DNA from: Streptomyces mobaraensis | Lineage (GTDB): Bacteria; Actinomycetota; Actinomycetes; Streptomycetales; Streptomycetaceae | Assembly (NCBI RefSeq): GCF_020099395.1 | Contig: NZ_CP083590.1 | Coordinates: 5,146,001 to 5,210,000 of the forward strand | Direction of reading: 5' to 3' | Length of the DNA: 64,000 bases | In this document: positions 18,778 to 29,066 of the stretch, piece after piece | Layout: each line of letters opens with the position of its first letter | Numbering within the stretch: the stretch's first letter is position 1 | Notes under the pieces: generated by a model | The model's database searches: none | Seen by the model: only the letters and a program-made list of their open reading frames with translations | Told to the model about the DNA's origin: nothing | Program-made: the position numbers and the translations under genes

Positions 18778-19713
18778 TCACACCCCCGCCGGCCACCCGT
18801 ACCGCACCCCCGTCAGCCGCTCCGACATCCGCCACAGCCCCGCCGACGCCACATCGTCCCGCGTCCACGGAGCACGCGCCGACCGCGTGGGCGCCCCCCG
18901 CATCAACGGGCCGCCAGGGCCGATGAAATCGTCCTGCCGGACATCCTCCGCCGTCGCGGCGTACAGCGTCGGCAGGGCGCCGTGCTCGGCGGACTGCGCG
19001 ATCAGCCGCGTCGCACCGGCCACGACGCGCTCGGTGCGCTGCCGCCCCTCCAGTCGTACCGCGGCCGTCTGGAGGCCGGTCGCCGCGTAGCCGGGGTGGG
19101 CCGCGGCGGCGACGAGGGGGGAGCCGTCGGCGGCGAGGCGGCGGGCGAGCTCGTGGACGAAGAGGAGGTTGGCGCTCTTGGAGCGGGCGTAGGCGGCCCA
19201 CCGGCGGTAGCGCCGGTCGAGCTGCGGGTCGCGCGGGTCGACCGTGCCCAGGACGTGCATGAAGCTGGAGACGACGACCACCCGGGCCCCGTACCCGGCG
19301 TCCCGCATGCGCGGCAGCAGCAGCCCGGTCAGCGCGAAGTGCCCCAGGTGGTTGGTGCCGAACTGCATCTCGAAGCCGTCGACCGTGCGCCGCCGCGGCA
19401 GGGCCATCACCCCGGCGTTGTCGATCAGCAGGTCGAGCCGTTCCTCGGGCAGTTCCGCGGCGAAGGAGCGCACCGACGCCAGGTCGGCGAGGTCGAGCCG
19501 GGCCAGGCGGACGTCCGCGCCGGGCACCTGCTGCCGCAGCAGGTCCTCGGCGGCCCTGCCGCGCGTCTCGTCCCGGCAGGCCAGCACCACGCGGGCGCCG
19601 CGCCGGGCCAGCTCTCGCGAGGTGACGTACCCGATGCCGCTGTTGGCGCCGGTCACGACGGCCGTCCGGCCCTTCTGGTCGGGCATGTCGTCGAGCGTCC
19701 AGCCGTTCGTCAT
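18778..19713 (-). CDS. Short-chain dehydrogenase/reductase
   Basis: A 311-residue NAD(P)-binding oxidoreductase of the classical SDR fold. It has the cofactor motif TGANSGIG near residue 22, then DLADLASVRSF, the structural NAGVMALP, catalytic Ser in VVVSSFMHVLG and the YxxxK pair in YARSKSAN. The extra residues between the Ser and the Tyr resemble retinol-dehydrogenase/protochlorophyllide-reductase-like SDRs. The substrate is unknown. It is convergent with the small membrane protein gene, 53 bases apart, and has no operon partner. Confidence 0.88.
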   Translation of the reverse strand: MTNGWTLDDMPDQKGRTAVVTGANSGIGYVTSRELARRGARVVLACRDETRGRAAEDLLRQQVPGADVRLARLDLADLASVRSFAAELPEERLDLLIDNAGVMALPRRRTVDGFEMQFGTNHLGHFALTGLLLPRMRDAGYGARVVVVSSFMHVLGTVDPRDPQLDRRYRRWAAYARSKSANLLFVHELARRLAADGSPLVAAAAHPGYAATGLQTAAVRLEGRQRTERVVAGATRLIAQSAEHGALPTLYAATAEDVRQDDFIGPGGPLMRGAPTRSARAPWTRDDVASAGLWRMSERLTGVRYGWPAGV

Positions 19714-19875
19714 GTGCTCCTCCGCCCTGCCCCACCAGGCACATCAGGGGCGACCCTCACCTGTCGCGCTCAGCCTAGGGGACGGCACCGACAACGGCCC
19801 GCGCACGGCCGATATCGGGACAGCGGGCGGGCCGGGGACAGGAGTTGGCGCACCGGCCGCCCGTACGATCCCGTG

Positions 19876-20661
19876 GTGACCCACGACATATCCCTGACCA
19901 CCCTGCTGCTGCTCTGCCTCGCCGCGGCCACCGCCGGCTGGATCGACGCCGTCGTGGGCGGCGGCGGCCTGCTCCAGCTCCCCGCCCTGCTGGTGGGCCT
20001 GCCGCACGCCGCGCCCGCGCACATGCTCGGCACCAACAAGGCCGTCGCCATCTGGGGCACCGCCGCCGCCGCGGTCTCGTACGCCCGCCGCGCCCCCCTC
20101 GACCTGCGCACCGCCTTCCGTACCGGACTCGCCGCGCTCGGCGGCTCGCTGGCCGGGGCGGTGTTCGCCTCCGGCATCGACAGCACGCTGCTCCGGCCGC
20201 TGATCATGGTGATCCTGGTCGCGGTCCTGGCCTTCGTCCTGCTGCGGCCGGGCTTCGGCGCCGTCGCGGCGGGCGGCGGGCCGGTGAGCCGGCGGCGGGT
20301 GTGGACGGCGATCCTCGTGGCCGGACTGGGCATCGGCTTCTACGACGGCCTGATCGGCCCCGGCACCGGCACCTTCCTCGTCCTCGCGTTGGCCGGGATC
20401 CTCCGCATGGACCTGGTGGCCGCCTCAGGCACCGCCAAAATCGTCAACGTCTGCACCAACATCGGCGCCCTGGTGACCTTCTCGCTCCAGGGTGCGGTGC
20501 TGTGGTCGGTTGCCCTGCCGATGGCGGTCTTCAACCTGGCGGGCGGGACGGTGGGCGCCCGGATGGCCCTGAAGCGGGGGAGCGGGTTCGTGCGGGTGGT
20601 CCTGGTCGTGGTGGTGCTGGGGCTGCTCGCCAAGCTCGGTTACGACCAGTGGGCAGGGTAG
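19876..20661 (+). CDS. TauE/SafE-family exporter
   Basis: A 261-residue membrane protein with about eight helices. The family's two repeated halves are visible: AGWIDAVVGGGGLLQLPALL with HMLGTNKAVA in the first, and GIGFYDGLIGPGTGTFLVLA with GTAKIVNVCTNIGALVTF in the second. Members move sulfite, sulfoacetate or related organic anions out of the cell. GTG at 19876 is used; the in-frame GTG one codon earlier is equally possible. No sulfur genes are adjacent, so the substrate remains open. Confidence 0.87.
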   Translation: MTHDISLTTLLLLCLAAATAGWIDAVVGGGGLLQLPALLVGLPHAAPAHMLGTNKAVAIWGTAAAAVSYARRAPLDLRTAFRTGLAALGGSLAGAVFASGIDSTLLRPLIMVILVAVLAFVLLRPGFGAVAAGGGPVSRRRVWTAILVAGLGIGFYDGLIGPGTGTFLVLALAGILRMDLVAASGTAKIVNVCTNIGALVTFSLQGAVLWSVALPMAVFNLAGGTVGARMALKRGSGFVRVVLVVVVLGLLAKLGYDQWAG

Positions 20662-20883
20662 GCCGTCTGACGACCGGTGAGCCGCGTAGGCCGGGTACGA
20701 CCGATGGGCCGGGCAGGGCGGACGCCGTTCGTGTGATCGGGGCGGGCGGGACGAGACTTCCCGCACCGGATGTGGTGGATGGTTGACGATCATTCGTACG
20801 CTGTTCATACACCGGATCGTCGGTCGTCCGACGGTACGGAAAACCGTCCGGCGGCCGTACGCGCCGGACGGTGCGGTTAGCCT

Positions 20884-21846
20884 GTGAACGACCTTCCGAA
20901 CGTGGTGGGGGTGCCTGTGCGTTTTCCCCGGTGGAGCCGGGCCCGATGGGGCCGGGCCACGCTGGCGGGACTCTATGTCGTCGTACTGGCGGCGGCCGTC
21001 CCGCAGGCCGGCGGCCACGGGAGGGACCGCAGCTGGACCAGCGAGCAGGCGCGGCGGTTCTGGGGCCCGGAGGCCACCGCCCCGTCCGCCGGGACGGTGT
21101 CCGACGACGCGGCGGACGCCGACGCCCGGAGCGAGGCGCAGCGCATCACGGGCAGCGCGCGGCACTTCGGCGGAGTGCCCTCGGTGGGCGTCCTCTTCTA
21201 CACCGGCGAGGACATGAAGAGCCATCACTGCACGGCCAGCGTCGTCCACAGCCCCAAGGGGAACCTGCTGGTCACGGCCGGACACTGCTCGATCGGCGAG
21301 GACGCCGCGTTCGTGCCGGACTATCAGGCGGGCGCCAAGGAGCAGCCGTACGGCGTGTGGACGGTGGACCGCACCTTCACCGACCCCAGACGCACCGACA
21401 CCGGTGAGGGCTCCGACCTGGACTTCGCCTTCGCCACCGTCCGGCCCGACGCGAAGGGCCGTCAGATCGAGCGGGTCACCGGCGCCAACCGGCTGGCCCG
21501 CACCCCCGGCTACGTCAACCGGGTGACCGTCATCGGCTACCCCAGCGCGGACGACGACCCCGCCGACGAGGCCATCCGCTGCACCGCCCTGACGAGCAGG
21601 CTGGAGAACCACAACCAGCTGAAGATGCGGTGCGACGGCTTCTTCTCCGGCACCTCCGGCAGCCCCTGGCTGGTCCACTTCAACGAGCGGACGCGGACCG
21701 GCGACCTGGTCGGCGTCCTGGGCGGGCTCAACGGCGGCGGCCCGGACGGCGACCGCTCGTCGCAGGTGTCGTACAGCCCCCTGAACGACGACGAGATCTT
21801 CCGGCTCTACGTCGACGCCATAAACGGCCGCGAGCCGAAGCGGTAG
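20884..21846 (+). CDS. Secreted trypsin-like serine peptidase
   Basis: A 320-residue chymotrypsin-fold peptidase. A basic n-region and a hydrophobic segment (LAGLYVVVLAAAVPQA) form a signal peptide or anchor. The triad is visible: His in LLVTAGHCS, Asp in GSDLDFAFATV and Ser in FFSGTSGSPWLV, with paired Cys around the His and before the Ser (IRCTAL, MRCDGF). The fold resembles Glu-specific and V8-like peptidases of Streptomyces. GTG at 20884 gives the longest form; GTG at 20917, with GGTGGGGG before it, starts right at the signal peptide and may be the true start. Likely target proteins are outside the cell. Confidence 0.85.
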   Translation: MNDLPNVVGVPVRFPRWSRARWGRATLAGLYVVVLAAAVPQAGGHGRDRSWTSEQARRFWGPEATAPSAGTVSDDAADADARSEAQRITGSARHFGGVPSVGVLFYTGEDMKSHHCTASVVHSPKGNLLVTAGHCSIGEDAAFVPDYQAGAKEQPYGVWTVDRTFTDPRRTDTGEGSDLDFAFATVRPDAKGRQIERVTGANRLARTPGYVNRVTVIGYPSADDDPADEAIRCTALTSRLENHNQLKMRCDGFFSGTSGSPWLVHFNERTRTGDLVGVLGGLNGGGPDGDRSSQVSYSPLNDDEIFRLYVDAINGREPKR

Positions 21847-21977
21847 CGCCGGGGGCGGCGCAGGCCGCGGGCCCGGAGGCGAGGCCGCCGGACTTCCGGG
21901 CGGCGACGGGAGCCGGCCGGCGGCCCACCGCGCGGCCGGCGACGGCGAGTCCGGCCGGTGGCGGCCCCGCCCGCGGA

Positions 21978-22667
21978 TCACCTCCCCGCCGCCTCCAGCG
22001 CCCGGTCCACCCCCGGCTCGCGCGGGCCCAGGAACCTCGGCCCCGGCCGTACCGCCGCCTCCACCGCGGCCTTCCCGGCCGCCAGGATCTCCCGGGCGCC
22101 CGCCGCGTACCAGGTGCGGTCGCGCTTCGCGTCCACGCCCACCCCGTACACGTCGATCCCGGCCGCGTCGCACAGCGCCACCGCCCGCCGGATGTGGAAG
22201 TCCTGGGTGACCAGCACCGCCTTGCGCACCCCGAAGACGCGGCGGGCACGGGTGCAGGAGTCCCAGGTGTCGAAGCCGGCGTAGTCGGCGACCACGCGGT
22301 CGTCGGGGACGCCGTGCTCGCGGAGGTAGGCGCGCATGGCGTCCGGCTCGTCGTACTCCCGGCGGCCGTTGTCGCCGGTGACCAGGAGGACGCGGACCTT
22401 GCCCGCGCGGTACAGGTCGATCGCGGTGTCGAGCCGGTGCGCCAGGTACGGGGACGGCTTGCCCTGCCACAGGCCCGCGCCGAAGACGACGGCCACCGGT
22501 GCCGACGGCACGTCCTCGACCCGCCGCAGCCGGTCGTCGGCGGCGGCGTGCACCCAGGTGACGGGCAGCAGGGCCAGCGCACAGGCCGCCATCACCGCCT
22601 GGACGGCCCGGCGCCTGCCCTTGCGGGTGGCGGGCAGCCAGCGGCGCGGCCACTTTTTCATACTCAT
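21978..22667 (-). CDS. SanA/YdcF-family (DUF218) membrane protein
   Basis: A 229-residue protein with an N-terminal membrane anchor (about residues 20-40) and an outside DUF218 domain. Family motifs are [42 protein letters not shown] and [21 protein letters not shown], as in SanA, which affects vancomycin exclusion and envelope integrity in enterobacteria. ATG 22667 follows GGGGAGG by 5 bases; the ORF extends 19 codons further without a ribosome site. The reaction is unknown. It ends facing the peptidase gene. Confidence 0.87.
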   Translation of the reverse strand: MSMKKWPRRWLPATRKGRRRAVQAVMAACALALLPVTWVHAAADDRLRRVEDVPSAPVAVVFGAGLWQGKPSPYLAHRLDTAIDLYRAGKVRVLLVTGDNGRREYDEPDAMRAYLREHGVPDDRVVADYAGFDTWDSCTRARRVFGVRKAVLVTQDFHIRRAVALCDAAGIDVYGVGVDAKRDRTWYAAGAREILAAGKAAVEAAVRPGPRFLGPREPGVDRALEAAGR

Positions 22668-22833
22668 GTTCGCCTCCCCCTCTCCGGACAGTAAGGAACG
22701 CCGCGCGGGCCGCCGCGGTTCCACGAGAGCGCAGGCCGGACGGGGTAGGGGCAGACCCTACGGGCCCCGGACCGGCGGAAACGGGCCGAGGGACCCCATG
22801 CCCTTGTCAGACCCGGGGACTACCGTCGGGGGT

Positions 22834-24162
22834 ATGAACGGCTCAGCAGCGACCGCCCGCGGGGAAGCGCCCGCCCTCGACGGCTACGACGCCCCGGACC
22901 TGGAGCGCTGGGTCAGCGAGCCCGACAAACGGCCGGGCCGCACCGCCTTCCAGCGCGACCGCGCCCGCGTCCTGCACTCCGCCGCGCTGCGCCGGCTCGC
23001 CGGGAAGACACAGGTCGTCACCCCCGGCGTCAGCGGGCAGGTCTGGGACGCCAGCCCGCGCACCCGGCTCACCCACTCCCTGGAGTGCGCCCAGGTCGGC
23101 CGGGAGCTCGGCGCCGCCCTCGGCTGCGACCCCGACCTCGTCGAGACCGCCTGCCTCGCACACGACCTCGGCCACCCGCCGTTCGGGCACAACGGCGAAC
23201 GGGCGCTCGACGAAGTCGCCGCCTCCTGCGGCGGGTTCGAGGGCAACGCCCAGTCGCTGCGGCTGCTGACCCGGCTGGAGCCCAAGCGCTTCACCACCGA
23301 CCCCGAGACCGGCGAACCGGCCAGCGTCGGCCTCAACCTGACCCGCGCCGCGCTCGACGCCGCCACCAAGTACCCGTGGCCGCGCGCCGGCCACCCCACC
23401 GACCCCGCCTCCACCAAGTTCGGCGTCTACCCCGACGACCTGCCGGTCTTCCACTGGCTGCGGCAGGGCGCGCCCCCGCATCGCAGGAGCTTCGAGGCCC
23501 AGGTCATGGACTGGTCCGACGACGTCGCCTACTCCGTCCACGACGTCGAGGACGGGCTGCACGCCGGCCACCTCGACCCCAACGTCCTCGCCGCCGAGCC
23601 CGAGCGGCGCGAGATCTTCGCCGTCGCCGCCCGCCGCTACGCCCCCGGCGCGGACCCCGAGGAGCTGGCCGAGGCCCTGGACCGGCTGCTCGACCAGGAG
23701 TGGTGGCCGCACGGCTACGACGGTTCGGCCGTCGCCCAGGCCCGCCTCAAGGACGCCACCAGCCAGCTCATCGGCCGGTTCTGCCTCGCCGCGGAGACCG
23801 CCACCCGGGAGGCCTGGGGCCCCGGCCGGCTCACCCGCCACCGCGCCGCCCTCGTCGTCCCGCACGGCACCCGGCTGGAGTGCGCCGTCCTCAAGGCCGT
23901 CGCCGACCGGTACGTCATCCAGCGCGAGGACCAGGAGAAGCTCCGCGCCGACCAGCGCGTCGTCCTCGCCGAGCTGGCCGAGGCGCTGGTCTCCCGGGCG
24001 CCCGACGGCCTCGACCCGCAGTTCCGCTCCCTGTACACGGCCGCGGCCGACGACGCGGGTCGGCTGCGCGCCGTCGTCGACCAGATCGCCGCCCTCACCG
24101 ACGCCTCGGCGCGCACCCTGCACGCCCGGCTCACCGGGGGCCGTCCGCCGTCCGCCGGCTGA
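22834..24162 (+). CDS. dgt: Deoxyguanosinetriphosphate triphosphohydrolase
   Basis: A 442-residue HD-domain enzyme that cleaves dGTP (or dNTPs) to the nucleoside and triphosphate. The metal-binding HD motif reads [16 protein letters not shown] (around residues 107-122), preceded by the early conserved [16 protein letters not shown] and followed by [17 protein letters not shown], the second Asp site. The length and order fit the type common in Actinobacteria. It lies just before a ferredoxin reductase gene and dnaG; Streptomyces often keep this order, which suggests a link to dNTP supply for replication. ATG 22834 follows GGGGG. Confidence 0.93.
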   Translation: MNGSAATARGEAPALDGYDAPDLERWVSEPDKRPGRTAFQRDRARVLHSAALRRLAGKTQVVTPGVSGQVWDASPRTRLTHSLECAQVGRELGAALGCDPDLVETACLAHDLGHPPFGHNGERALDEVAASCGGFEGNAQSLRLLTRLEPKRFTTDPETGEPASVGLNLTRAALDAATKYPWPRAGHPTDPASTKFGVYPDDLPVFHWLRQGAPPHRRSFEAQVMDWSDDVAYSVHDVEDGLHAGHLDPNVLAAEPERREIFAVAARRYAPGADPEELAEALDRLLDQEWWPHGYDGSAVAQARLKDATSQLIGRFCLAAETATREAWGPGRLTRHRAALVVPHGTRLECAVLKAVADRYVIQREDQEKLRADQRVVLAELAEALVSRAPDGLDPQFRSLYTAAADDAGRLRAVVDQIAALTDASARTLHARLTGGRPPSAG

Positions 24163-24310
24163 CCCCGGGGCGGGATCCGAGGGTCCGGGCCGCGGACGGT
24201 CCCCGGCGCGGCCCTCTTCCGGCGGCCCGCCGCGTGCGGGACGCTCGCACTGGCCGTTCCGGCGCACGCACCGGGGACTCGAAGTGGCATATCGAGCGAG
24301 GAGGCAGCAA

Positions 24311-25573
24311 GTGGTGGACGCGAACCAGACGTTCGTCATCGTCGGAGGGGGGCTCGCCGGCGCGAAGGCGGCCGAGACCCTCCGCGCGGAGGGCTTCACC
24401 GGGCGGGTGATCCTCATCAGCGACGAACGCGACCACCCCTACGAGCGCCCGCCGCTCTCCAAGGGGTACCTGATCGGGAAGGACGAGCGGGACAGCGTCT
24501 TCGTCCACGAACCCGCCTGGTACGCCCGCGCCGACGTCGAGCTCCACCTCGGCCTGCCCGCCGTCCACCTCGACCGCGCCGCCCGCACGGTCCGGCTGGG
24601 CGACGGCACCCGCGTCCACTACGACCGGCTGCTGCTCGCCACCGGCGCCGAGCCGCGCCGCCTGGAGATCCCCGGTACCGGCCTGGCCGGCGTCCACCAC
24701 CTGCGCCGCCTCGCCCACGCCGAGCGGCTGCGCGGCGTCCTCGCCTCCCTCGGCCGGGACAACGGCCACCTCGTCATCGCCGGCGCCGGCTGGATCGGCC
24801 TGGAGGTGGCCGCCGCCGCCCGCGGCTACGGCGCCGAGGTGACCGTCGTCGAGCCCGAGCCCACCCCGCTGCACCGGGTCCTCGGCCCCGAGCTCGGGCA
24901 GGTCTTCACCGACCTGCACGCCGAGCACGGCGTCCGCTTCCACTTCGGCGCCCGCCTCACCGAGATCACCGGCCAGGACGGCATGGTGCTCGCCGTGCGC
25001 ACCGACGACGGGGAGGAGCACCCCGCGCACAGCGTCCTCGCCGCCATCGGCGCGGCCCCGCGCACCGCCCTCGCCGAGGCCGCCGGGCTCGCCCTCGTCG
25101 ACCGCGAGGACGGCGGCGGCATCGCCGTCGACGCCTCGCTGCGCACCTCCGACCCGGAGGTCTTCGCCGCGGGCGACGTCGCCGCGATCGGCCGCCCGGA
25201 CGGCACCGGCCGGCTCCGCGTCGAGCACTGGGCCAACGCCCTGCACAGCGGCCCGGCGGCGGCCCGCGCCATGCTGGGCCGGCCGGTCGTCTACGACCGG
25301 GTCCCCTACTTCTTCTCCGACCAGTACGACATCGGCATGGAGTACTCGGGCTACGCGCCGCCCGGCTCCTACGACCAGGTGGTGTGCCGCGGGGACGTCG
25401 GGAAGCGCGAGTTCATCGCCTTCTGGCTGCGCGAGGGCCGGGTGCTGGCGGGGATGAACGTCAATGTGTGGGACGTCACGGAGTCCGTCCAGCGGCTCAT
25501 CCGGGCCGGCGCCCACCCGGACCCCGAGGCGCTGGCGGACCCCGGGGTGCCGCTGGACTCGCTGGTTCCCTGA
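24311..25573 (+). CDS. FAD-dependent ferredoxin-type reductase
   Basis: A 420-residue flavoprotein of the oxygenase-coupled ferredoxin/rubredoxin reductase class. FAD binds at FVIVGGGLAGAKAAETLR near the start; ERPPLSKGYL follows. The NAD(P)H motif is VIAGAGWIGLEVAAAARGYGAEVTVVE (around 155-180), and the second FAD contact is VFAAGDVA. The C-terminus (YFFSDQYDIGMEYSGYA) is typical of reductases serving [2Fe-2S] ferredoxins in P450 or dioxygenase systems. No ferredoxin or P450 is nearby. AGGAGG at 24299-24304 supports GTG 24311 or 24314. Confidence 0.9.
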   Translation: MVDANQTFVIVGGGLAGAKAAETLRAEGFTGRVILISDERDHPYERPPLSKGYLIGKDERDSVFVHEPAWYARADVELHLGLPAVHLDRAARTVRLGDGTRVHYDRLLLATGAEPRRLEIPGTGLAGVHHLRRLAHAERLRGVLASLGRDNGHLVIAGAGWIGLEVAAAARGYGAEVTVVEPEPTPLHRVLGPELGQVFTDLHAEHGVRFHFGARLTEITGQDGMVLAVRTDDGEEHPAHSVLAAIGAAPRTALAEAAGLALVDREDGGGIAVDASLRTSDPEVFAAGDVAAIGRPDGTGRLRVEHWANALHSGPAAARAMLGRPVVYDRVPYFFSDQYDIGMEYSGYAPPGSYDQVVCRGDVGKREFIAFWLREGRVLAGMNVNVWDVTESVQRLIRAGAHPDPEALADPGVPLDSLVP

Positions 25574-25635
25574 GATTCCCCCGATCCCGGGGACCGCGGG
25601 CCGGGCGTGTCGGCGGCCGCCAGTAGACTTCACGC

Positions 25636-27552
25636 GTGGCAGGCAGGATCAACGATGACGATGTGAAGGCGGTCCGGGACGCCGTCCCGATCGACGCCGT
25701 CGTGTCCGAATACCTCCAGTTGCGCAACGCCGGCGGCGGCAACCTCAAGGGCCTCTGCCCGTTCCACGACGAGAAGTCCCCGTCCTTCCACGTCAGCCCG
25801 TCCAAGGGGCTGTACCACTGCTTCGGCTGCCAGGAGGGCGGGGACACGGTCGACTTCGTGATGAAGGTCGACCACCTGTCGTTCACCGAGACCATCGAGC
25901 GGCTCGCCGCCCAGGCCGGCATCACCCTGCGCTACGAGGAGGGCGGCTACACGCCCGGCCGCCAGCAGGGCGAGCGCACCCGGCTGGTCGAGGCGCACAA
26001 GGTCGCGGCGCAGTTCTACGCCGAGCAGCTCGACGGCGCCGAGGCCGAGATCGGCCGGGCCTTCCTGGCCGGCCGCGGCTTCGACCAGGCCGCGGCGCGG
26101 CACTTCGGCGTCGGCTACAGCCCGGCCGGCTGGGACCACCTCACCCGGTTCCTGCGCGGCCGTGGCTTCACCGACAAGGAGCTGACCCTCTCCGGCCTCT
26201 CCCAGGACGGCCGGCGCGGCCCCATCGACCGCTTCCGCGGCCGGCTGATGTGGCCCATCCGCGACATCACCGGCGACGTCGTCGGCTTCGGCGCCCGCAA
26301 GCTCCGCGACGACGACAACGGCCCCAAGTACCTCAACACCCCCGAGACGCCGATCTACCGCAAGTCCCACGTCCTCTACGGCATCGACCTCGCCAAGAAG
26401 GACATCGCCAAGGGCAACCGCGCGGTCGTCGTCGAGGGCTACACCGACGTGATGGCCTGCCATATGGCCGGCGTCACCACCGCCATCGCCACCTGCGGCA
26501 CCGCCTTCGGCGGCGAGCACGTCAAGATCCTCCGCCGGCTGCTGATGGACAACTCCCGCGCCAAGGTGATCTTCACCTTCGACGGGGACGCGGCCGGACA
26601 GCGGGCCGCCCTGCGCGCCTTCGAGGACGACCAGAAGTTCGCCGCGCACACCAACATCGCCGTCTCGCCCGGCGGCATGGACCCCTGCGACCTCCGGCTC
26701 GACAAGGGCGACGACGCGGTCCGGCAGCTCATCGAGGAGAGCACGCCCCTCTTCGAGTTCGCCCTCCGCTCCGTCGTCGCCCGGCACGACGTGGACACCC
26801 CCGAGGGCCAGGCGGCGGCCCTGGAGGAGGCCGCCCCGATCGTCGCGCACATCAAGGACAGCTCCATCCGGCACCAGTACGCCGTGCGGCTGGCCGGGCT
26901 GCTGGGGATCCTCGACACCCAGTTCGTCGTGATGCGCGTGGGACAGCTCGCGCGGTGGGCGCGGGAGCGGGACGCGCGCGGCGACGGCGGCCGGGGCCGG
27001 ACGGCACCCCGCGCGGCGGCCCCCGCCCAGCCGGCCGGCCCGGCCGCACCCGCCGGCCCGCGCGGACCCGCCCTCAACCTGCGCAGCCCCGCGCATCGCA
27101 CCGAACGCGAGCTCCTCAAGCTCGCCCTCCAGCGGCCCGAGCTGGTCGCCCCCGCCTTCGACGCCTACGGCGAGGACGAGTTCACCGCCCCGCCCTACGC
27201 CGTCGTCCGCCGCGCGATCGAACAGGCCGGCGGCGTCGCCCTCGCCCTGACCGACAGCGACTACCTCACCCGCGTCCGGGACGCGGCCCCCGACGACACC
27301 GTCCGCTCCATGATCACCGAGCTCGCCGTCGAGGCGATCCACGCCAAGACGGTGGACGAGGTCTACGCCGGGCAGCAGCTGGTGCAGGTGCGGCTGCGGG
27401 CTGTGGAGCGGCGGGTGCGAGAGGTGCAGGGGAGTCTGGTGCGGCTCGGTGCGCAGTCCGCGCCGGATCATCTCGCTGCGGTGCAGAACGAGTTGTGGGT
27501 GCTGCAGCAGTACGGGAAGGCGTTGCAGGAGCGGGGCGCTGCCGCGCTTTAG
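25636..27552 (+). CDS. dnaG: DNA primase
   Basis: A 638-residue primase that lays RNA primers at the replication fork. The zinc finger is CPFHDEK at residues 41-47 with HCFGCQ about 20 residues later (CxxH...CxxC). The catalytic core follows: GRLMWPIRD, GFGARKL, then the TOPRIM motifs VVEGYTDVMA (Glu) and FTFDGDAAGQ (Asp pair). An Ala/Pro-rich linker at about 450-475 leads to the helicase-binding C-terminal domain. GTG at 25636. The last ~60 codons are G-rich before repeat copy C, as seen for dusB and the glycosyltransferase. Confidence 0.96.
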   Translation: MAGRINDDDVKAVRDAVPIDAVVSEYLQLRNAGGGNLKGLCPFHDEKSPSFHVSPSKGLYHCFGCQEGGDTVDFVMKVDHLSFTETIERLAAQAGITLRYEEGGYTPGRQQGERTRLVEAHKVAAQFYAEQLDGAEAEIGRAFLAGRGFDQAAARHFGVGYSPAGWDHLTRFLRGRGFTDKELTLSGLSQDGRRGPIDRFRGRLMWPIRDITGDVVGFGARKLRDDDNGPKYLNTPETPIYRKSHVLYGIDLAKKDIAKGNRAVVVEGYTDVMACHMAGVTTAIATCGTAFGGEHVKILRRLLMDNSRAKVIFTFDGDAAGQRAALRAFEDDQKFAAHTNIAVSPGGMDPCDLRLDKGDDAVRQLIEESTPLFEFALRSVVARHDVDTPEGQAAALEEAAPIVAHIKDSSIRHQYAVRLAGLLGILDTQFVVMRVGQLARWARERDARGDGGRGRTAPRAAAPAQPAGPAAPAGPRGPALNLRSPAHRTERELLKLALQRPELVAPAFDAYGEDEFTAPPYAVVRRAIEQAGGVALALTDSDYLTRVRDAAPDDTVRSMITELAVEAIHAKTVDEVYAGQQLVQVRLRAVERRVREVQGSLVRLGAQSAPDHLAAVQNELWVLQQYGKALQERGAAAL

Positions 27553-27569
27553 CCCTGACGGGCGGGGGT

Positions 27570-27802
27570 TGCCCCGGTCCCTCCCCCAGAGGGGGTACCC
27601 CCACCTTCACCGTTTCTTGCGGGGGCGAGCCCCCGCGCCCCCGAAACCGCGCTCCGCGCGGTTGTCCTCAAACTCCCCCAGAGGGGGTACCCCCAACGGG
27701 CTGAATCAGCCCGTCCGGCGTTTGAGGACGAGCGGCGGAGCCGCGAAAGCGGGGTCTGGGGCGGCAGCCCCAGGAAGCGGCGAAGGGGAGGGACCGGGGC
27801 GT
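27570..27802 (+). repeat. Intergenic palindromic element, copy C (full, with swapped apex)
   Basis: It has the left arm GCCCCGGTCCCTCCCCCAGA, CACCGTTTCTTGCGGGGGCG, CGAAACCGCGCTCCGCGCGG and TTGTCCTCAAAC. Where other copies have GCCGG, this one carries a second copy of the TCCCCCAGAGGGGGTACCCC module (27673-27694), first seen at 27582. The right arm returns with AGCCCGTCCGGCGTTTGAGG and ends GGGACCGGGGC. Confidence 0.88.
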
Positions 27803-27933
27803 CACCCCCCGACCACAGAAAGTGGCCGCACGCCCCTCGTGGCGGAGCCGCGTCGTGCCCCACACTGGTGGGCGGCGCCGCCGCCGCGGCCGAGACTCTG
27901 CCAAACGCAGCGATCACCCTGGAGGTCGCCCCC
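27803..27933 (+). promoter_or_regulatory. Leader of the sigma-factor gene
   Basis: The stretch between repeat copy C and the sigma-factor start holds no gene. TGGAGGT at 27920-27926 is the ribosome site for the GTG at 27934. I see no clear promoter, so the promoter may lie in or before the repeat. Confidence 0.4.
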
Positions 27934-29052
27934 GTGCAGACCCGGACCCCTACCCTCCCCGAGGCCCTGGCCGACCCCGTAGGGGCCGTTCCGCGGCAGC
28001 CCGGACCGCCACCGCCCGAGACCCTGGCCGACGAGCCGGAGCCACTCGCGGAGCGGGACCGCGACCACGACCGTGAGCGCGAGCACGACCGCGACCGGGA
28101 CCGCGACCGGGACCGCGACCGCCGCGCCGCCGAGAGCAACGGCCCCTCCTCGGACCTCTTCCGCCAGTACCTCCGCGAGATCGGCCGGATCCCGCTGCTC
28201 ACCGCGGCCGAGGAGGTGGAGCTGGCCCGCCGGGTCGAGGCCGGGCTGTTCGCCGAGGAGAAACTGTCGAACGACCCCGACCTCGACACCTGTCTGGCGC
28301 TCGACCTCGACCGCCTCGTCGTCCTGGGCCGGATGGCCAAGCGCCGCCTGATCGAGGCCAATCTGCGCCTGGTCGTCTCCGTCGCCAAGCGCTACATCGG
28401 CCGCGGCCTGACCATGCTCGACCTCGTCCAGGAGGGCAACCTCGGTCTCATCAGGGCGGTCGAGAAGTTCGACTACGCGCGCGGCTACAAGTTCTCGACG
28501 TACGCGACGTGGTGGATCCGCCAGGCCATGTCCCGGGCCCTGGCCGACCAGGCGCGCACGATCCGCGTCCCGGTGCACGTCGTCGAGCTGATCAACCGCG
28601 TGGTCCGGGTGCAGCGCCGCATGCTCCAGGAGCGCGGCAGCGAGCCGACGGCGGAGGAGGTCGCCGCGTACCTCGACCTCTCCGAGGAGCGGGTCAGCGA
28701 GGTGCTGCGGCTCGCCCAGGAGCCGGTGTCGCTGCACGCGCCCGTCGGCGAGGAGGACGACGTCGCGCTCGGCGACCTCATCGAGGACGGGGACGCCGCG
28801 TCGCCCGTCGAGTCCGCCGCCTTCCTGCTGCTGCGCGAGCACCTGGAGGCCGTGCTGTCCACGCTGGGCGAGCGCGAGCGCAAGGTGGTGCAGCTGCGCT
28901 ACGGGCTGGTGGACGGCAGGCCGCGGACGCTGGAGGAGATCGGCCGGATATTCGGCGTCACCCGCGAGCGGATCCGGCAGATCGAGTCCAAGACCCTCAA
29001 CAAGCTCCGCGACCACGCCTTCGCCGACCAGCTGCGCGGCTACCTCGACTGA
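27934..29052 (+). CDS. hrdA: RNA polymerase principal-type sigma factor, HrdA-like
   Basis: A 372-residue sigma-70 protein. Regions 1.2-2.4 ([81 protein letters not shown]) and 3.0-4.2 ([46 protein letters not shown]) are complete. It lacks the long N-terminus of the housekeeping HrdB, so it is a group 2 type. Position beside dnaG suggests HrdA; that naming rests on recall of gene order in Streptomyces. Residues 41-64 are an Asp/Arg repeat encoded by GACCGC/GACCGG hexamers (28054-28125). GTG 27934 has TGGAGGT; the frame opens 22 codons earlier. Confidence 0.88.
   Translation: MQTRTPTLPEALADPVGAVPRQPGPPPPETLADEPEPLAERDRDHDREREHDRDRDRDRDRDRRAAESNGPSSDLFRQYLREIGRIPLLTAAEEVELARRVEAGLFAEEKLSNDPDLDTCLALDLDRLVVLGRMAKRRLIEANLRLVVSVAKRYIGRGLTMLDLVQEGNLGLIRAVEKFDYARGYKFSTYATWWIRQAMSRALADQARTIRVPVHVVELINRVVRVQRRMLQERGSEPTAEEVAAYLDLSEERVSEVLRLAQEPVSLHAPVGEEDDVALGDLIEDGDAASPVESAAFLLLREHLEAVLSTLGERERKVVQLRYGLVDGRPRTLEEIGRIFGVTRERIRQIESKTLNKLRDHAFADQLRGYLD
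28054..28125 (+). repeat. GACCGN hexamer repeat coding an Asp-Arg run in the sigma factor
   Basis: About twelve imperfect six-base units (GACCGC, GACCGG, GAGCGC, GAGCAC) encode residues 41-64, with a strictly alternating Asp-Arg core near residues 52-63. It lies before conserved region 1.2. Such a tract can gain or lose units by slippage without shifting frame. Confidence 0.8.
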
Positions 29053-29066
29053 CGCGCTGCCGCGCG

